NCBI RefSeq assembly: GCF_003952505.1
Contig: NZ_CP034450.1
Coordinates: forward strand, 682,001 to 746,000
Direction: 5' to 3'
Length of the DNA: 64,000 nucleotides
DNA from: Mesorhizobium sp. M4B.F.Ca.ET.058.02.1.1
Lineage (GTDB): Bacteria > Pseudomonadota > Alphaproteobacteria > Rhizobiales > Rhizobiaceae
The notes beneath the pieces were generated by a model, which made no database searches, was not told the DNA's origin, and saw only the letters and a list, made by a program, of their open reading frames with translations. A program made the position numbers and the translations under genes. Shown piece by piece: positions 1 through 9,876 of the stretch (the first letter of the stretch is position 1; every line of letters starts with the position of its first letter).

Positions 1-27
1 GAAAAGTCCGCGGCCAAGAAGGCTTAA
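1..27 (+). CDS. rpmC: 50S ribosomal protein L29, C-terminal end only
   Basis: Only the last eight codons and a TAA stop are inside the window. They read EKSAAKKA, a lysine/alanine tail typical of the end of L29. The identification rests mainly on position, because rpmC directly precedes rpsQ in the spc operon, and rpsQ begins 11 bases later. The rest of the gene lies to the left. Confidence 0.7.
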   Translation, partial: EKSAAKKA

Positions 28-38
28 GGACGAAAACC

Positions 39-278
39 ATGCCAAAGCGCATTCTGCAGGGCACCGTCGTCAGCGACAAGAATGAGAAGACGGTCGTCGT
101 CAAGGTCGAACGGCGCTTCACGCATCCCGTGATGAAGAAGACCGTGCGCATGACCAAGAAGTACAAGGCGCACGACGAGAACAACGCCCACAAGATCGGC
201 GATCAGGTGTTCATCCAGGAATCGAAGCCGATTTCCAAGGACAAGCGCTGGATCGTCGTGTCTTCGGACCAGGCGTAA
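39..278 (+). CDS. rpsQ: 30S ribosomal protein S17
   Basis: Primary 16S rRNA-binding protein of the small subunit, 79 residues. The OB-fold core is visible as [20 protein letters not shown] near the N terminus and KYKAHDENN in the middle. A purine-rich AAGGACG lies six bases before the ATG. It follows rpmC by 11 bases in the spc operon. Length and order are normal for alphaproteobacteria. Confidence 0.97.
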   Translation: MPKRILQGTVVSDKNEKTVVVKVERRFTHPVMKKTVRMTKKYKAHDENNAHKIGDQVFIQESKPISKDKRWIVVSSDQA

Positions 279-291
279 ACAAACGAATTTT

Positions 292-323
292 GGACAGACC
301 GGGGAGGGGCTTCGAGCCTGTCC
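292..323 (+). other. small inverted repeat between rpsQ and rplN
   Basis: GGACAG (292-297) and CTGTCC (318-323) are perfect inverted arms. Inside them GGCT (308-311) and AGCC (315-318) can form a second short stem around TCG. There is no U-run, so it is not a clear terminator. It could be an mRNA processing or stabilising hairpin within the spc transcript. Confidence 0.3.
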
Positions 324-350
324 CGTTAGAAAAGAAGAAGGCGGCCAGTC

Positions 351-719
351 ATGATTCAGATGCAAACAAACCTCGACGTCGCGGATAATTCCGGCGCCCG
401 TCGTGTCATGTGCATCAAGGTGCTGGGCGGCTCGAAGCGGAAATACGCCTCTGTCGGCGACATCATCGTGGTGTCGATCAAGGAAGCCATTCCGCGCGGC
501 CGCGTGAAGAAGGGCGATGTGATGAAGGCGGTCGTTGTTCGCACGGCCAAGGACATCCGACGCCCGGACGGCAGCGTGATCCGTTTCGACAAGAACGCGG
601 CTGTTCTCGTCGACAACAAGAAAGAGCCGATCGGCACGCGTATCTTCGGACCGGTTCCGCGCGAACTTCGCGCCAAGAACCACATGAAGATCATCTCGCT
701 CGCGCCTGAAGTGCTGTAA
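351..719 (+). CDS. rplN: 50S ribosomal protein L14
   Basis: Binds 23S rRNA at the intersubunit face and contacts L19. The 122-residue length is the usual bacterial one. Conserved [15 protein letters not shown] near the N terminus, [11 protein letters not shown] in the middle and [11 protein letters not shown] near the C terminus are all present. It starts 72 bases after rpsQ and is followed by rplX after 12 bases. It is a standard member of the spc operon. Confidence 0.98.
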   Translation: MIQMQTNLDVADNSGARRVMCIKVLGGSKRKYASVGDIIVVSIKEAIPRGRVKKGDVMKAVVVRTAKDIRRPDGSVIRFDKNAAVLVDNKKEPIGTRIFGPVPRELRAKNHMKIISLAPEVL

Positions 720-731
720 GGAGCCGGACCA

Positions 732-1046
732 ATGCAGAAGATCAGAAAAGGCGACAAGGTCGTCGTGCTTGCCGGCAAGGACAAGGGCCGTTCGGGCGAA
801 GTCCTGTCGGTGCAGCCGAAGGAAGACACCGCGCTGGTGCGCGGCGTCAACCTGATCCGCCGTCACCAGAAGCAGACCCAGTCCCAAGAGGGCGGGATCA
901 TCACCAAGGAAGCGCCGATCCACCTGTCGAACATCGCGCTGGCCGACCCCAAGGACGGCAAGCCGACCCGCGTCGGTTTCACCATCCAGAAGGACGGCAA
1001 GAAGGTGCGCGTCGCCAAGCGTTCGGGAGAAGTCATCAATGGCTAA
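732..1046 (+). CDS. rplX: 50S ribosomal protein L24
   Basis: Assembly-initiator protein of the large subunit, 104 residues. The KOW RNA-binding motif is seen at about residues 4-25 ([20 protein letters not shown]). Its last eight bases overlap the start of rplE in ATGGCTAA, which suggests translational coupling. Position between rplN and rplE is canonical. Confidence 0.97.
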   Translation: MQKIRKGDKVVVLAGKDKGRSGEVLSVQPKEDTALVRGVNLIRRHQKQTQSQEGGIITKEAPIHLSNIALADPKDGKPTRVGFTIQKDGKKVRVAKRSGEVING

Positions 1047-1617
1047 GGCTGAAACCAAGCAGGCGGCTGCCAAGAACGAGCCGCGCCTCAAGAAGGTCTA
1101 TAACGAGACCATCCGCAAGGCGCTGCAGGAGCAGTTCGGCTACGACAACGACATGCAGGTTCCGCGCCTCGACAAGATCGTGCTGAACATGGGCGTCGGC
1201 GAGGCGACCGGCGATTCGAAGAAGCCTTCGGTCGCGGCCGAGGACCTCGCGATGATCGCCGGCCAGAAGGCCGTCGTCACCCGCGCCCGCAACTCGATCG
1301 CCGGGTTCAAGGTGCGCGAGAACATGCCGATCGGCGCCAAGGTCACGCTGCGCAAGGAACGCATGTACGAGTTCCTCGATCGCCTCGTGAACATCGCGCT
1401 GCCGCGAGTCCGCGACTTCCGCGGGCTGAACCCGAAGAGCTTTGACGGCCGTGGCAACTATGCCATGGGCATCAAGGAACACATCGTGTTCCCGGAGATC
1501 AACTACGACAAGGTTGATCAGGTCTGGGGCATGGACGTCATCGTTTGTACGACGGCGAAGACGGACGACGAAGCCAGGGCTCTGCTCAAGGCTTTCAACT
1601 TCCCCTTCCGCCAGTAA
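1039..1617 (+). CDS. rplE: 50S ribosomal protein L5
   Basis: 5S rRNA-binding protein of the central protuberance, 192 residues. It carries a lysine- and alanine-rich N-terminal extension of about 13 residues compared with E. coli L5. The family block [13 protein letters not shown] and the [17 protein letters not shown] region are intact. The ATG overlaps the rplX stop by eight bases. It is followed by rpsN after 26 bases. Confidence 0.98.
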   Translation: MAKAETKQAAAKNEPRLKKVYNETIRKALQEQFGYDNDMQVPRLDKIVLNMGVGEATGDSKKPSVAAEDLAMIAGQKAVVTRARNSIAGFKVRENMPIGAKVTLRKERMYEFLDRLVNIALPRVRDFRGLNPKSFDGRGNYAMGIKEHIVFPEINYDKVDQVWGMDVIVCTTAKTDDEARALLKAFNFPFRQ

Positions 1618-1643
1618 CGGCAGCGAAAAAGGAAAAATCTGAA

Positions 1644-1949
1644 ATGGCAAAGACCAGCTCAGTCGAGAAGAACAACAGGCGCCGGAAGCTTGCGGACCAA
1701 TATGCCGCCAAGCGCAAGGCACTGAAGGCCATCGTCATGGATCAGTCCAAGCCGATGGAAGAGCGTTTCCGCGCCCAGTTGAAGCTGTCGGCACTGCCGC
1801 GCAACTCGGCCAAGATCCGCATCCGCAACCGCTGCGAAGTCACCGGCCGCCCGCGCGCCTACTATCGCAAGCTCAAGGTTTCGCGTATCGCGCTTCGCGA
1901 TCTTGGCAACAACGGCCAGATCCCGGGCCTGGTCAAGTCGAGCTGGTAA
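1644..1949 (+). CDS. rpsN: 30S ribosomal protein S14 (zinc-independent form)
   Basis: S14 of 101 residues, located in the 30S head. This is the long, cysteine-poor form: the CxxC pairs of the zinc form are absent and only one Cys is seen, in [16 protein letters not shown]. The chosen ATG gives [11 protein letters not shown], the usual alphaproteobacterial start. Longer in-frame extension upstream overlaps rplE and is not expected to be translated. GGAAAAAT precedes the start. Confidence 0.97.
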   Translation: MAKTSSVEKNNRRRKLADQYAAKRKALKAIVMDQSKPMEERFRAQLKLSALPRNSAKIRIRNRCEVTGRPRAYYRKLKVSRIALRDLGNNGQIPGLVKSSW

Positions 1950-1962
1950 GGAGGACATTGAG

Positions 1963-2361
1963 ATGTCATTGAGCGATCCTCTCGGCGATATGCTGACCCG
2001 CATCCGCAACGCCTATGGCCGTAAGAAGTCGAGCGTCTCGACCCCGGCTTCGCGTCTGCGCACCCGCGTCCTCGACGTGCTGAAGGCAGAAGGCTATATC
2101 CGCGACTACAGCCAGACCGACTTCGAGAACGGCAAGTCCGAAATCGAGATCGAGCTGAAGTATTTCGACGGCGCGCCGGTCGTGCGCGAAATCGCCCGTG
2201 TCTCGAAGCCGGGCCGCCGCGTCTATGTCTCGGCCAAGTCGATCCCGCAGGTCGCCAACGGCCTCGGTATCGCCATCCTTTCGACGCCGAAGGGCGTGAT
2301 GGCCGACCACGAAGCGCGCGAGCAGAACGTCGGCGGTGAAATCCTCTGCCAGATCTTCTGA
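1963..2361 (+). CDS. rpsH: 30S ribosomal protein S8
   Basis: Primary 16S rRNA-binding protein, 132 residues, which in E. coli also represses the spc operon. The N terminus [18 protein letters not shown] and the C-terminal block [19 protein letters not shown] are diagnostic. A strong TAAGGAGGAC lies just before the ATG. The stop codon is inside a perfect hairpin (see 2348-2367). Whether S8 autoregulates here cannot be told from the sequence. Confidence 0.98.
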   Translation: MSLSDPLGDMLTRIRNAYGRKKSSVSTPASRLRTRVLDVLKAEGYIRDYSQTDFENGKSEIEIELKYFDGAPVVREIARVSKPGRRVYVSAKSIPQVANGLGIAILSTPKGVMADHEAREQNVGGEILCQIF

Positions 2362-2367
2362 TCTGGC
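2348..2367 (+). other. perfect hairpin spanning the rpsH stop codon
   Basis: GCCAGATC (2348-2355) and GATCTGGC (2360-2367) are exact inverted repeats around the loop TTCT. The rpsH TGA (2359-2361) straddles loop and stem. No U-run follows, so simple termination is unlikely. An mRNA stability or processing element, or an attenuator between rpsH and rplF, is possible. Confidence 0.5.
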
Positions 2368-2388
2368 GCGTGATATCGAAAGCGGTAT

Positions 2389-2416
2389 CCGGTTTTCGGG
2401 AATGCTCGAAAACTGG
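2389..2416 (+). repeat. intergenic hairpin, possible RIME-like rhizobial repeat
   Basis: CCGGTTTTCG (2389-2398) pairs with CGAAAACTGG (2407-2416): ten pairs with one G-U, loop of eight bases. The surrounding wording (AAAGCGGTATCCGGTTTTCGG) resembles the short palindromic intergenic repeats common in Rhizobiales genomes. Family assignment is from memory and needs a genome-wide copy count. Confidence 0.45.
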
Positions 2417-2450
2417 ACCCTGAACCTAGAGAAGTGACGAGGACAACAAA

Positions 2451-2984
2451 ATGTCTCGTATTGGAAAGAAACCCGTTTCGCTGCCGCAGGGCGTGACCGC
2501 GACCGTCAACGGCCAGACCGTGACGGCGAAGGGCCCCAAGGGTGAGCTGAAGTTCGTGGTCAACGACGAAGTGCTGGTCAAGCTGGAAGGCACCGAGATT
2601 GCCGTCCAGCCGCGCGACCAGACAAAGACCGCCCGCGCCAAGTGGGGCATGTCGCGCACGCAGATCGTCAACATCCTGCAGGGTGTGAAGGACGGCTTCG
2701 AGAAGCGGCTCGAGATCACCGGCGTCGGTTATCGCGCCGCCATGCAGGGCAAGAACCTGCAGCTTGCGCTTGGCTTCAGCCATGACGTGGTCTACGAGAC
2801 CCCGCAGGGCATCACCATCACGGTGCCGAAGCCGACGGAAATCACGGTCACCGGCATCGACAAGCAGCAGGTCGGGCAAGTTGCCGCCGAGATCCGCGAG
2901 TACCGCGGTCCCGAGCCCTACAAGGGCAAGGGCGTGCGCTACGCCGGCGAGAAGATCGTCCGCAAGGAAGGCAAGAAGAAGTAA
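2451..2984 (+). CDS. rplF: 50S ribosomal protein L6
   Basis: Large-subunit protein near the GTPase centre, 177 residues with the two-fold repeated L6 domain. MSRIGKKPV at the start and the C-terminal signature [15 protein letters not shown] are both present. The 89-base gap from rpsH contains two hairpins. The sequence AGTGACGAGGACAACAAA precedes the ATG and supplies a GAGG ribosome-binding site. Confidence 0.98.
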   Translation: MSRIGKKPVSLPQGVTATVNGQTVTAKGPKGELKFVVNDEVLVKLEGTEIAVQPRDQTKTARAKWGMSRTQIVNILQGVKDGFEKRLEITGVGYRAAMQGKNLQLALGFSHDVVYETPQGITITVPKPTEITVTGIDKQQVGQVAAEIREYRGPEPYKGKGVRYAGEKIVRKEGKKK

Positions 2985-3074
2985 TCATCGCAACGCCGCG
3001 GGGCGCGACCGCGGGAGGCATCTTCGCCTACCGCACAGGGTTGCCCCCGTTTTCTGAAGGCAAGGAACAGTACC

Positions 3075-3434
3075 ATGGGCTCGAAAGAATCCACCCAGCG
3101 CCGCGCTCAGCGCGTGCGTCGCCAGATCAAGAAGGTTGCGGGCGAGCGTCCGCGTCTCTCGGTCCATCGCACCTCGAAGAACATCTACGTCCAGGTCATC
3201 GACGACGCCAAGGGCCATACGCTGGCCGCCGCCTCGACGCTGGAGAAGGACCTCAAGGGTTCGCTCAAGACAGGCGCCGACACCGCAGCTGCCGCGGCTG
3301 TCGGCAAGCTGATCGCCGAGCGCGCCTCGAAGGCCGGTGTCAAGGAAGTCGTCTTCGACCGTGGCCCGTACATCTATCACGGCCGCGTCAAGGCGCTGGC
3401 CGAGGCCGCCCGCGAAGGTGGTCTGAGCTTCTGA
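3075..3434 (+). CDS. rplR: 50S ribosomal protein L18
   Basis: 5S rRNA-binding protein of the central protuberance, 119 residues. The arginine-rich start with [11 protein letters not shown], the block [19 protein letters not shown] and the C-terminal [20 protein letters not shown] are diagnostic. AAGGAACAG lies upstream of the ATG. It sits between rplF and rpsE as expected. Confidence 0.98.
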   Translation: MGSKESTQRRAQRVRRQIKKVAGERPRLSVHRTSKNIYVQVIDDAKGHTLAAASTLEKDLKGSLKTGADTAAAAAVGKLIAERASKAGVKEVVFDRGPYIYHGRVKALAEAAREGGLSF

Positions 3435-3511
3435 TTTTTCACCGCCGGCGACCCGAAAGCGGCGCCGGCATTGCAGCAACCGTGCTTCCGGAAAAGAACA
3501 AGGAACAGGAT

Positions 3512-4081
3512 ATGGCACAGGAACGTAGGGAAGGCGGCCGCGGCCGCGAGCGTGAGCGCGAAGAGCGCGACGACGGCATGGTGGACAAGCTCGTCCACAT
3601 CAACCGCGTCGCCAAGGTGGTGAAGGGCGGCCGGCGTTTCGGCTTTGCCGCTCTCGTCGTCGTCGGCGACCAGAAGGGCCGCGTCGGCTTCGGCCACGGC
3701 AAGGCGCGCGAAGTGCCGGAAGCGATCCGCAAGGCGACCGAGTCGGCCAAGCGCGACATGATCTTCGTGCCGCTGCGCTCGGGGCGCACGCTGCATCACG
3801 ACGTCGAGGGCCGCTGGGGCGCCGGACGCGTTCTGCTGCGCGCCGCCAAGCAGGGTACCGGCATCATCGCCGGCGGCCCGATGCGCGCCGTCTTCGAGAC
3901 GCTCGGCATGCATGACGTGGTCGCCAAGTCGATGGGTTCGTCGAACCCCTACAACATGGTTCGCGCCACCTTCGACGCGCTGAAGAGCCAGATGCATCCG
4001 AAGGATGTGGCTGCCGCGCGCGGCATCAAGTACTCGACCCTTCAGGCCCGCCGCGGCACCGCCGTCGCGGCTGAAGAATAG
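3512..4081 (+). CDS. rpsE: 30S ribosomal protein S5
   Basis: Small-subunit protein involved in translational fidelity and mRNA helicase activity, 189 residues. The chosen ATG gives MAQERREGG followed by an Arg/Glu-rich tail of about 20 residues typical of alphaproteobacteria. The double-stranded-RNA-binding S5 N domain follows from about residue 24, with [18 protein letters not shown] and [11 protein letters not shown]. Longer in-frame extension upstream overlaps rplR and is not supported. AAGGAACAG precedes the start. Confidence 0.97.
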   Translation: MAQERREGGRGREREREERDDGMVDKLVHINRVAKVVKGGRRFGFAALVVVGDQKGRVGFGHGKAREVPEAIRKATESAKRDMIFVPLRSGRTLHHDVEGRWGAGRVLLRAAKQGTGIIAGGPMRAVFETLGMHDVVAKSMGSSNPYNMVRATFDALKSQMHPKDVAAARGIKYSTLQARRGTAVAAEE

Positions 4082-4106
4082 TCGACGCTGACCAGGGATC
4101 CAGACC

Positions 4107-4304
4107 ATGGCCAAGAAAGCTACCAAGACCATCACCGTCGAGCAGATCGGCTCGCCGATCCGCCGGCCGAAGGAGCAGCGCGCCACGCTGGTCGGCCTCG
4201 GCCTCAACAAGATGCACAAGCAGCGCACGCTGGAAGATACGCCTTCCGTGCGCGGCATGATCGCTGCCGTCCAGCATCTCGTCCGCGTCGTGGACGAGGG
4301 CTGA
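4107..4304 (+). CDS. rpmD: 50S ribosomal protein L30
   Basis: Short-form bacterial L30 of 65 residues. The ferredoxin-like fold motif [20 protein letters not shown] and the [19 protein letters not shown] signature cover most of the protein. It lies 25 bases after rpsE and 22 bases before rplO, as in other spc operons. Confidence 0.97.
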   Translation: MAKKATKTITVEQIGSPIRRPKEQRATLVGLGLNKMHKQRTLEDTPSVRGMIAAVQHLVRVVDEG

Positions 4305-4326
4305 GCAGAAGCGCAGGAGAACGAAG

Positions 4327-4800
4327 ATGAAACTCAACGATCTGCGTGACAAGGACGGCGCCACGCACTCCAAGAAGCGTCTGGGCCGCGGCATCGGCTC
4401 CGGCTCGGGCAAGACAGGCGGCCGCGGCGTCAAGGGCCAGAAGGCACGCTCGGGTGTGGCCATCAACGGCTTCGAGGGCGGCCAGATGCCGCTTTACCGG
4501 CGCCTGCCGAAGCGCGGCTTCAACAACCTGTTCGGCAAGAGCTTCACCGTCGTGTCGCTGGCCCGCATCCAGGCCGCGCTCGACGCAAAGAAGCTCGACG
4601 CCAAGGCGACGGTGACGGCCGAGGCCCTCATCGCGGCCGGCGTCATCCGCCGCGCCAAGGACGGCGTGCGCATTCTGTCCGACGGCGACCTCAAGGCGAA
4701 GCTCGCCTTCGACGTGGCCGGTGCCTCCAAGGCCGCGATCGAGAAGATCGAGAAGGCCGGCGGCTCGGTGAAGGTGCCGGAAAAGGCCGCCGCAGAGTAA
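4327..4800 (+). CDS. rplO: 50S ribosomal protein L15
   Basis: Large-subunit assembly protein of 157 residues. The Gly-rich N-terminal extension ([15 protein letters not shown]) threads into 23S rRNA. The signature block that precedes the [18 protein letters not shown] stretch is intact. GCGCAGGAGAACGAAG gives a good AGGAG site. A 191-base gap with a GC-rich hairpin separates it from secY. Confidence 0.98.
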   Translation: MKLNDLRDKDGATHSKKRLGRGIGSGSGKTGGRGVKGQKARSGVAINGFEGGQMPLYRRLPKRGFNNLFGKSFTVVSLARIQAALDAKKLDAKATVTAEALIAAGVIRRAKDGVRILSDGDLKAKLAFDVAGASKAAIEKIEKAGGSVKVPEKAAAE

Positions 4801-4872
4801 CGGCGATTTAAAGCGCAGATGGCACGAGTGAAGCCAGGTTTTACCGTCCTTCGCGCCTTGATCTGATCAATT

Positions 4873-4898
4873 AGGCGGCCGCGTCAACGCGGCCGCTT
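4873..4898 (+). terminator. GC-rich hairpin between rplO and secY, attenuator candidate
   Basis: GCGGCCGCG (4875-4883) and CGCGGCCGC (4888-4896) pair perfectly around TCAA, extendable by two pairs to 4873-4898. The following TTGCATGTTTA is only weakly U-rich, so it may terminate partially. It could set the ratio of ribosomal proteins to SecY and Adk. Confidence 0.5.
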
Positions 4899-4991
4899 GC
4901 ATGTTTACGGTCCGGAGCTTATCTCGTGAGCTTCGGTGACACGCGCCGCCTGAGCTGCGGGCATCGAGCGTGACCAAGCGGAGAATCAGGC

Positions 4992-6328
<1,337 letters not shown>

Positions 6329-6332
<4 letters not shown>

Positions 6333-6928
6333 GGCTGATATTGCTTGGACCGCCGGGGGCGGGCAAGGGGACGCAAGCGCAAAGACTGGTAGAGAAGTTC
6401 CGCATACCCCAGCTCTCGACCGGTGACATGCTGCGTGCCGCTGTGCAGGCCGGTACCGAGGTCGGCAAGCGGGCCAAGGCGGTGATGGATGCCGGCGAGC
6501 TGGTTTCCGATGCCATCGTCAATGCCATCGTGGCCGAGCGCATCGACCAAGCTGATTGCGCAAATGGCTTCATCCTCGACGGCTATCCACGCACCCTGGT
6601 GCAGGCCGATGCGGTCGAATCGATGCTCGCGGATCGTGGCCTCCATCTCGACGCCGTGATCGAGCTCGTCGTCGATGACAAGGCGCTGGTTGGGCGAATC
6701 GTCAAGCGCGCCGAGGATGCCAAGGCCGCCGGCCAGCCGGTGCGCAAGGATGACAATCCAGCCGTGTTCGAGGAGCGCTTGCGGGAGTACTACAAGAAGA
6801 CCGCTCCACTCATTGGCTACTACTACGCCAAGGGCAGGCTGAAGAGCGTCGACGGCATGGCCGACATAGACACCGTCACGAGAGAGATCGAAGCGGTGCT
6901 CAAATCCGTCACGCAGGCGGCGGCATAG
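6329..6928 (+). CDS. adk: adenylate kinase
   Basis: Converts ATP and AMP to two ADP in the cytoplasm. The 199-residue protein is the short-lid form, without a zinc-binding LID insert. The P-loop GPPGAGKGT is at residues 7-15, the AMP-binding block [10 protein letters not shown] follows, and FILDGYPRT is present. The lid is the short stretch [17 protein letters not shown]. The gene overlaps secY by four bases, the usual secY-adk pairing. Confidence 0.97.
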
Positions 6929-6938
6929 AGAAACAGCG

Positions 6939-6967
6939 CTTGACTGTAGCGGTCCGCTGGGGTATGG
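6939..6967 (+). promoter_or_regulatory. candidate sigma-70 promoter upstream of rpsM
   Basis: CTTGAC (6939-6944) is an exact alphaproteobacterial -35 element. A 17-base spacer leads to GTATGG (6962-6967), a moderate -10. It lies in the 188-base adk-rpsM gap, where the alpha operon promoter is expected. The leader also holds CTTGTCCGCAAGGGCAAG, which can fold. Confidence 0.45.
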
Positions 6968-7116
6968 CGGCCCGTCTTCCATCAGGCATAGGCTTTGCTT
7001 GTCCGCAAGGGCAAGGCGGCCGCTTTGAACTGGAAACTCCCGCAAGGGCCGGCCTCCACCGGACGCGGGGCAACTTGAAGCGTCGGCGCGTCCGGCCCAT
7101 ATGGAGATGAGAGAAG

Positions 7117-7485
7117 ATGGCTCGTATAGCCGGCGTCAACATTCCGACCAACAAGCGCGTCGTCATCGCGCTTCAGTACATTCACGGCATTGGCAAGAAG
7201 TTCGCCCAGGAGATCGTCGACAAGGTCGGCATCCCGGCCGAGCGCCGGGTCAACCAACTGACCGACGCGGAAGTGCTGCAGATCCGCGAGACGATCGACC
7301 GCGACTACCAGGTCGAAGGCGACCTGCGCCGCGAAGTGTCGATGAACATCAAGCGGCTCATGGACCTCGGCTGCTACCGCGGCCTGCGTCACCGCCGCTC
7401 GCTGCCGGTCCGCGGCCAGCGCACGCATACCAACGCACGTACCCGCAAGGGCCCGGCCAAGTCGATCGCCGGCAAGAAAAAGTAA
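7117..7485 (+). CDS. rpsM: 30S ribosomal protein S13
   Basis: 30S head protein contacting P-site tRNA and the 50S subunit, 122 residues. The N terminus [15 protein letters not shown], the helix-two-turn-helix middle and the basic C-terminal [15 protein letters not shown] are all typical. GGAGATGAGAGAAG precedes the ATG. It opens the alpha operon (rpsM, rpsK, rpoA, rplQ). A long inverted repeat follows its stop. Confidence 0.98.
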   Translation: MARIAGVNIPTNKRVVIALQYIHGIGKKFAQEIVDKVGIPAERRVNQLTDAEVLQIRETIDRDYQVEGDLRREVSMNIKRLMDLGCYRGLRHRRSLPVRGQRTHTNARTRKGPAKSIAGKKK

Positions 7486-7487
7486 TT

Positions 7488-7588
7488 AGGGGAATAAGGG
7501 AGTAGGGGAGTAAGGCAGTAGGGAATAGTCCGAAAATCGGATCATTTGTTTCCCAACTCCCTTACTTCCCTATTCCCCTACTCCCTTA
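7488..7588. repeat. heptad-type (AGTAGGG) long inverted repeat between rpsM and rpsK
   Basis: The left arm (about 7488-7526) is built of variants of AGTAGGG/GAATAAG and the right arm (7550-7588) of their complements. TAAGGGAGTAGGGGA (7495-7509) is exactly matched by its complement at 7574-7588. The inner stems match again after one extra seven-base unit in the right arm. The 23-base loop holds CCGAAAATCGGATCATTTG. A related element is at 50895-50940. Confidence 0.75.
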
Positions 7589-7643
7589 GCAAGGTGGAGC
7601 CGCTGGCACTACGGCGGTGTAGAGATCAACTGAAAGGACTACC

Positions 7644-8033
7644 ATGGCCAAGGAAGCCGCTCGTGTTCGCCGTCGCGAACGCAAGAACATCTCGTCGGGC
7701 GTTGCCCACGTCAATTCGACCTTCAACAACACGATGATCACCATCACCGACGCGCAGGGCAATTCTATCGCCTGGTCGTCGGCCGGCGCCCAGGGCTTCA
7801 AGGGTTCGCGTAAGTCGACCCCGTTCGCCGCCCAGATGGCCGCCGAGGATGTCGCCAAGAAGGCGCAGGAACACGGCATGCGCATGCTCGAGGTCGAGGT
7901 CTGCGGACCTGGCTCCGGTCGTGAATCGGCGCTGCGCGCGCTGCAGGCCGCCGGCTTCACCATCACCTCGATCCGTGATGTGACGCCGATCCCGCACAAT
8001 GGCTGCCGCCCGCGCAAGAAGCGCCGCGTCTAA
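7644..8033 (+). CDS. rpsK: 30S ribosomal protein S11
   Basis: Platform protein of the small subunit near the E-site mRNA, 129 residues. The blocks [17 protein letters not shown] and the C-terminal [16 protein letters not shown] are diagnostic. The ATG is preceded by GAAAGGACTACC. It is separated from rpsM by 158 bases that include a long inverted repeat, an unusually large gap for this pair. Confidence 0.98.
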   Translation: MAKEAARVRRRERKNISSGVAHVNSTFNNTMITITDAQGNSIAWSSAGAQGFKGSRKSTPFAAQMAAEDVAKKAQEHGMRMLEVEVCGPGSGRESALRALQAAGFTITSIRDVTPIPHNGCRPRKKRRV

Positions 8034-8135
8034 GGAACTATCGAACGCCGCGCGAACGCCAAAAAGTGTTCCTCCGCGGCATTCCAGGTCGCCCGCCACG
8101 ATTGGATGGTGGCGGGGCAACGGAAGGAAAGCATC

Positions 8136-9146
8136 ATGATCCAGAAAAACTGGCAGGAACTGATCAAGCCGAACAAGATCGAGTTCTCGTCGAAGAAGAA
8201 GACGCTGACCACGCTGGTGGCCGAGCCGCTCGAGCGCGGCTTCGGCCTCACGCTGGGCAACGCGCTGCGGCGCGTGCTTCTGTCTTCGCTGCGTGGCGCG
8301 GCCGTCACCGCCGTGCAAATCGACGGCGTCCTGCATGAATTCTCATCCATCGCCGGCGTGCGTGAGGACGTGACCGATATCGTGCTGAACATCAAGGAAA
8401 TCGCCATCCGCATGGAAGGCGACGGCCCGAAGCGCATGGTCGTTCGCAAGCAGGGCCCGGGCGCCGTGCTGGCCGGCGACATCCAGACGGTCGGCGACGT
8501 CGAGATCCTCAACCCCGACCACGTCATCTGCACGCTGGACGAGGGTGCGGAGATCCGCATGGAGTTCACCGTCGACACCGGCAAGGGCTACGTGCCGGCC
8601 GAGCGCAACCGCGCCGAGGACGCGCCGATCGGCCTGATCCCGGTCGACAGCCTCTACTCGCCGGTCAAGAAGGTCTCCTACAAGGTCGAGAACACCCGCG
8701 AGGGCCAGGTCCTCGACTATGACAAGCTGACCATGACCATCGAGACCGACGGTTCGATCTCGGGCGAGGACGCGGTGGCTTTCGCCGCCCGCATTCTGCA
8801 GGACCAGCTCGGCCTGTTCGTCAACTTCGACGAGCCGCAGAAGGAAGTCGCGGCCGAAGCCGTCACCGAACTCGCCTTCAACCCGGCGCTGCTCAAGAAG
8901 GTCGACGAGCTGGAGCTCTCGGTGCGTTCGGCCAACTGCCTGAAGAACGACAACATCGTCTATATCGGCGACCTGATCCAGAAGACCGAAGCCGAGATGC
9001 TGCGCACCCCGAACTTCGGCCGCAAGTCGCTGAACGAGATCAAGGAAGTCTTGGCGGCGATGGGCCTGCACCTCGGCATGGAAGTGCCGGACTGGCCGCC
9101 GGAAAACATCGAAGACCTCGCCAAGCGTTACGAAGACCAATATTGA
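8136..9146 (+). CDS. rpoA: DNA-directed RNA polymerase alpha subunit
   Basis: Scaffold of RNA polymerase and target of upstream promoter elements and activators, 336 residues. The N-terminal dimerisation domain spans roughly 1-230 and contains [19 protein letters not shown]. The C-terminal domain starts near 250, and its DNA-contacting block [12 protein letters not shown] contains the conserved Arg. The start [15 protein letters not shown] is the usual alphaproteobacterial one, with GGAAGGAAAG upstream. Ten further in-frame codons upstream are unlikely to be translated. Confidence 0.98.
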
Positions 9147-9208
9147 GCATGAATTCCAAGGATCGGCGGCGTGAGCCGGTCGATCCGACGGTCATGCGGA
9201 AAACCATC

Positions 9209-9224
9209 AGAGGCCGTGGCCTCT
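9209..9224 (+). other. short hairpin in the rpoA-rplQ gap
   Basis: AGAGGCC and GGCCTCT (9209-9224) are exact arms around GT. No U-run follows. It lies 27 bases before the rplQ start and might affect processing or translation of rplQ. Confidence 0.3.
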
Positions 9225-9250
9225 TGAACAACTGAAGAAGGAAAAGAGCC

Positions 9251-9682
9251 ATGCGCCACGGTTTCAAAGGCCGTCGCTTCGCCCGCAGCGTAAGCCACCG
9301 CAAGTCTATGTTCGCCAACCTCGCCGTGTCTCTGATCGAGCACGAGCAGATCGTCACCACCCTGCCGAAGGCGAAGGACCTGCGTCCGATCGTCGAGAAG
9401 CTGGTGACGCTCGGCAAACGCGGAGATCTGCATGCGCGCCGTCAGGTGATCGCCCAGATCGGCAATGAGGGCGTCGTCAAGCGCCTGTTCGAGACGATCG
9501 CGCCGCGCTACGCCTCCCGCAACGGCGGCTACCTGCGCATCATGAAGGCGGGCTTCCGCCACGGCGACAATGCCGCCATGGCGGTGATCGAGTTTGTCGA
9601 CCGCGACACCTCGGCCAAGGGCGCCGGCGACCGCGCCCGCATCGAAGCTGAAGGTACGGAAGAGGAAGCCGCGGCCGCCTGA
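9251..9682 (+). CDS. rplQ: 50S ribosomal protein L17
   Basis: Large-subunit protein near the exit tunnel, 143 residues. [20 protein letters not shown] at the start and the [19 protein letters not shown] block are diagnostic. The C terminus is extended and acidic/alanine-rich ([12 protein letters not shown]), as in many alphaproteobacteria. AGAAGGAAAAG precedes the ATG. It is the last gene of the operon and is followed by a strong terminator. Confidence 0.98.
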   Translation: MRHGFKGRRFARSVSHRKSMFANLAVSLIEHEQIVTTLPKAKDLRPIVEKLVTLGKRGDLHARRQVIAQIGNEGVVKRLFETIAPRYASRNGGYLRIMKAGFRHGDNAAMAVIEFVDRDTSAKGAGDRARIEAEGTEEEAAAA

Positions 9683-9706
9683 GCCCGGGCTTTTCGCCGT
9701 GTGTTC

Positions 9707-9731
9707 AAAGGGGCCCTGTGGGCCCCTTTTT
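9707..9731 (+). terminator. intrinsic terminator after rplQ
   Basis: AAAGGGGCCC (9707-9716) pairs with GGGCCCC followed by TTTTT (9720-9731) around a TGT loop. This is a classic Rho-independent terminator closing the ribosomal operon. Confidence 0.9.
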
Positions 9732-9876
9732 GCATTCTGAAAGCGGCGCTCTACGTTTCAGACAATTTCGTCGGCCGAAGCGCATGCTTTTGGGCGACAA
9801 TTATCGGATTTCGGTGCATTAGCCTTTCATTCTGCACAATCGTCGGGAGAATGGCGCCCGATTTGGAGGATTCGGA

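Noticed and set aside
7488..7588. CRISPR array
   Set aside because: Units are seven bases with no unique spacers and form an inverted repeat.
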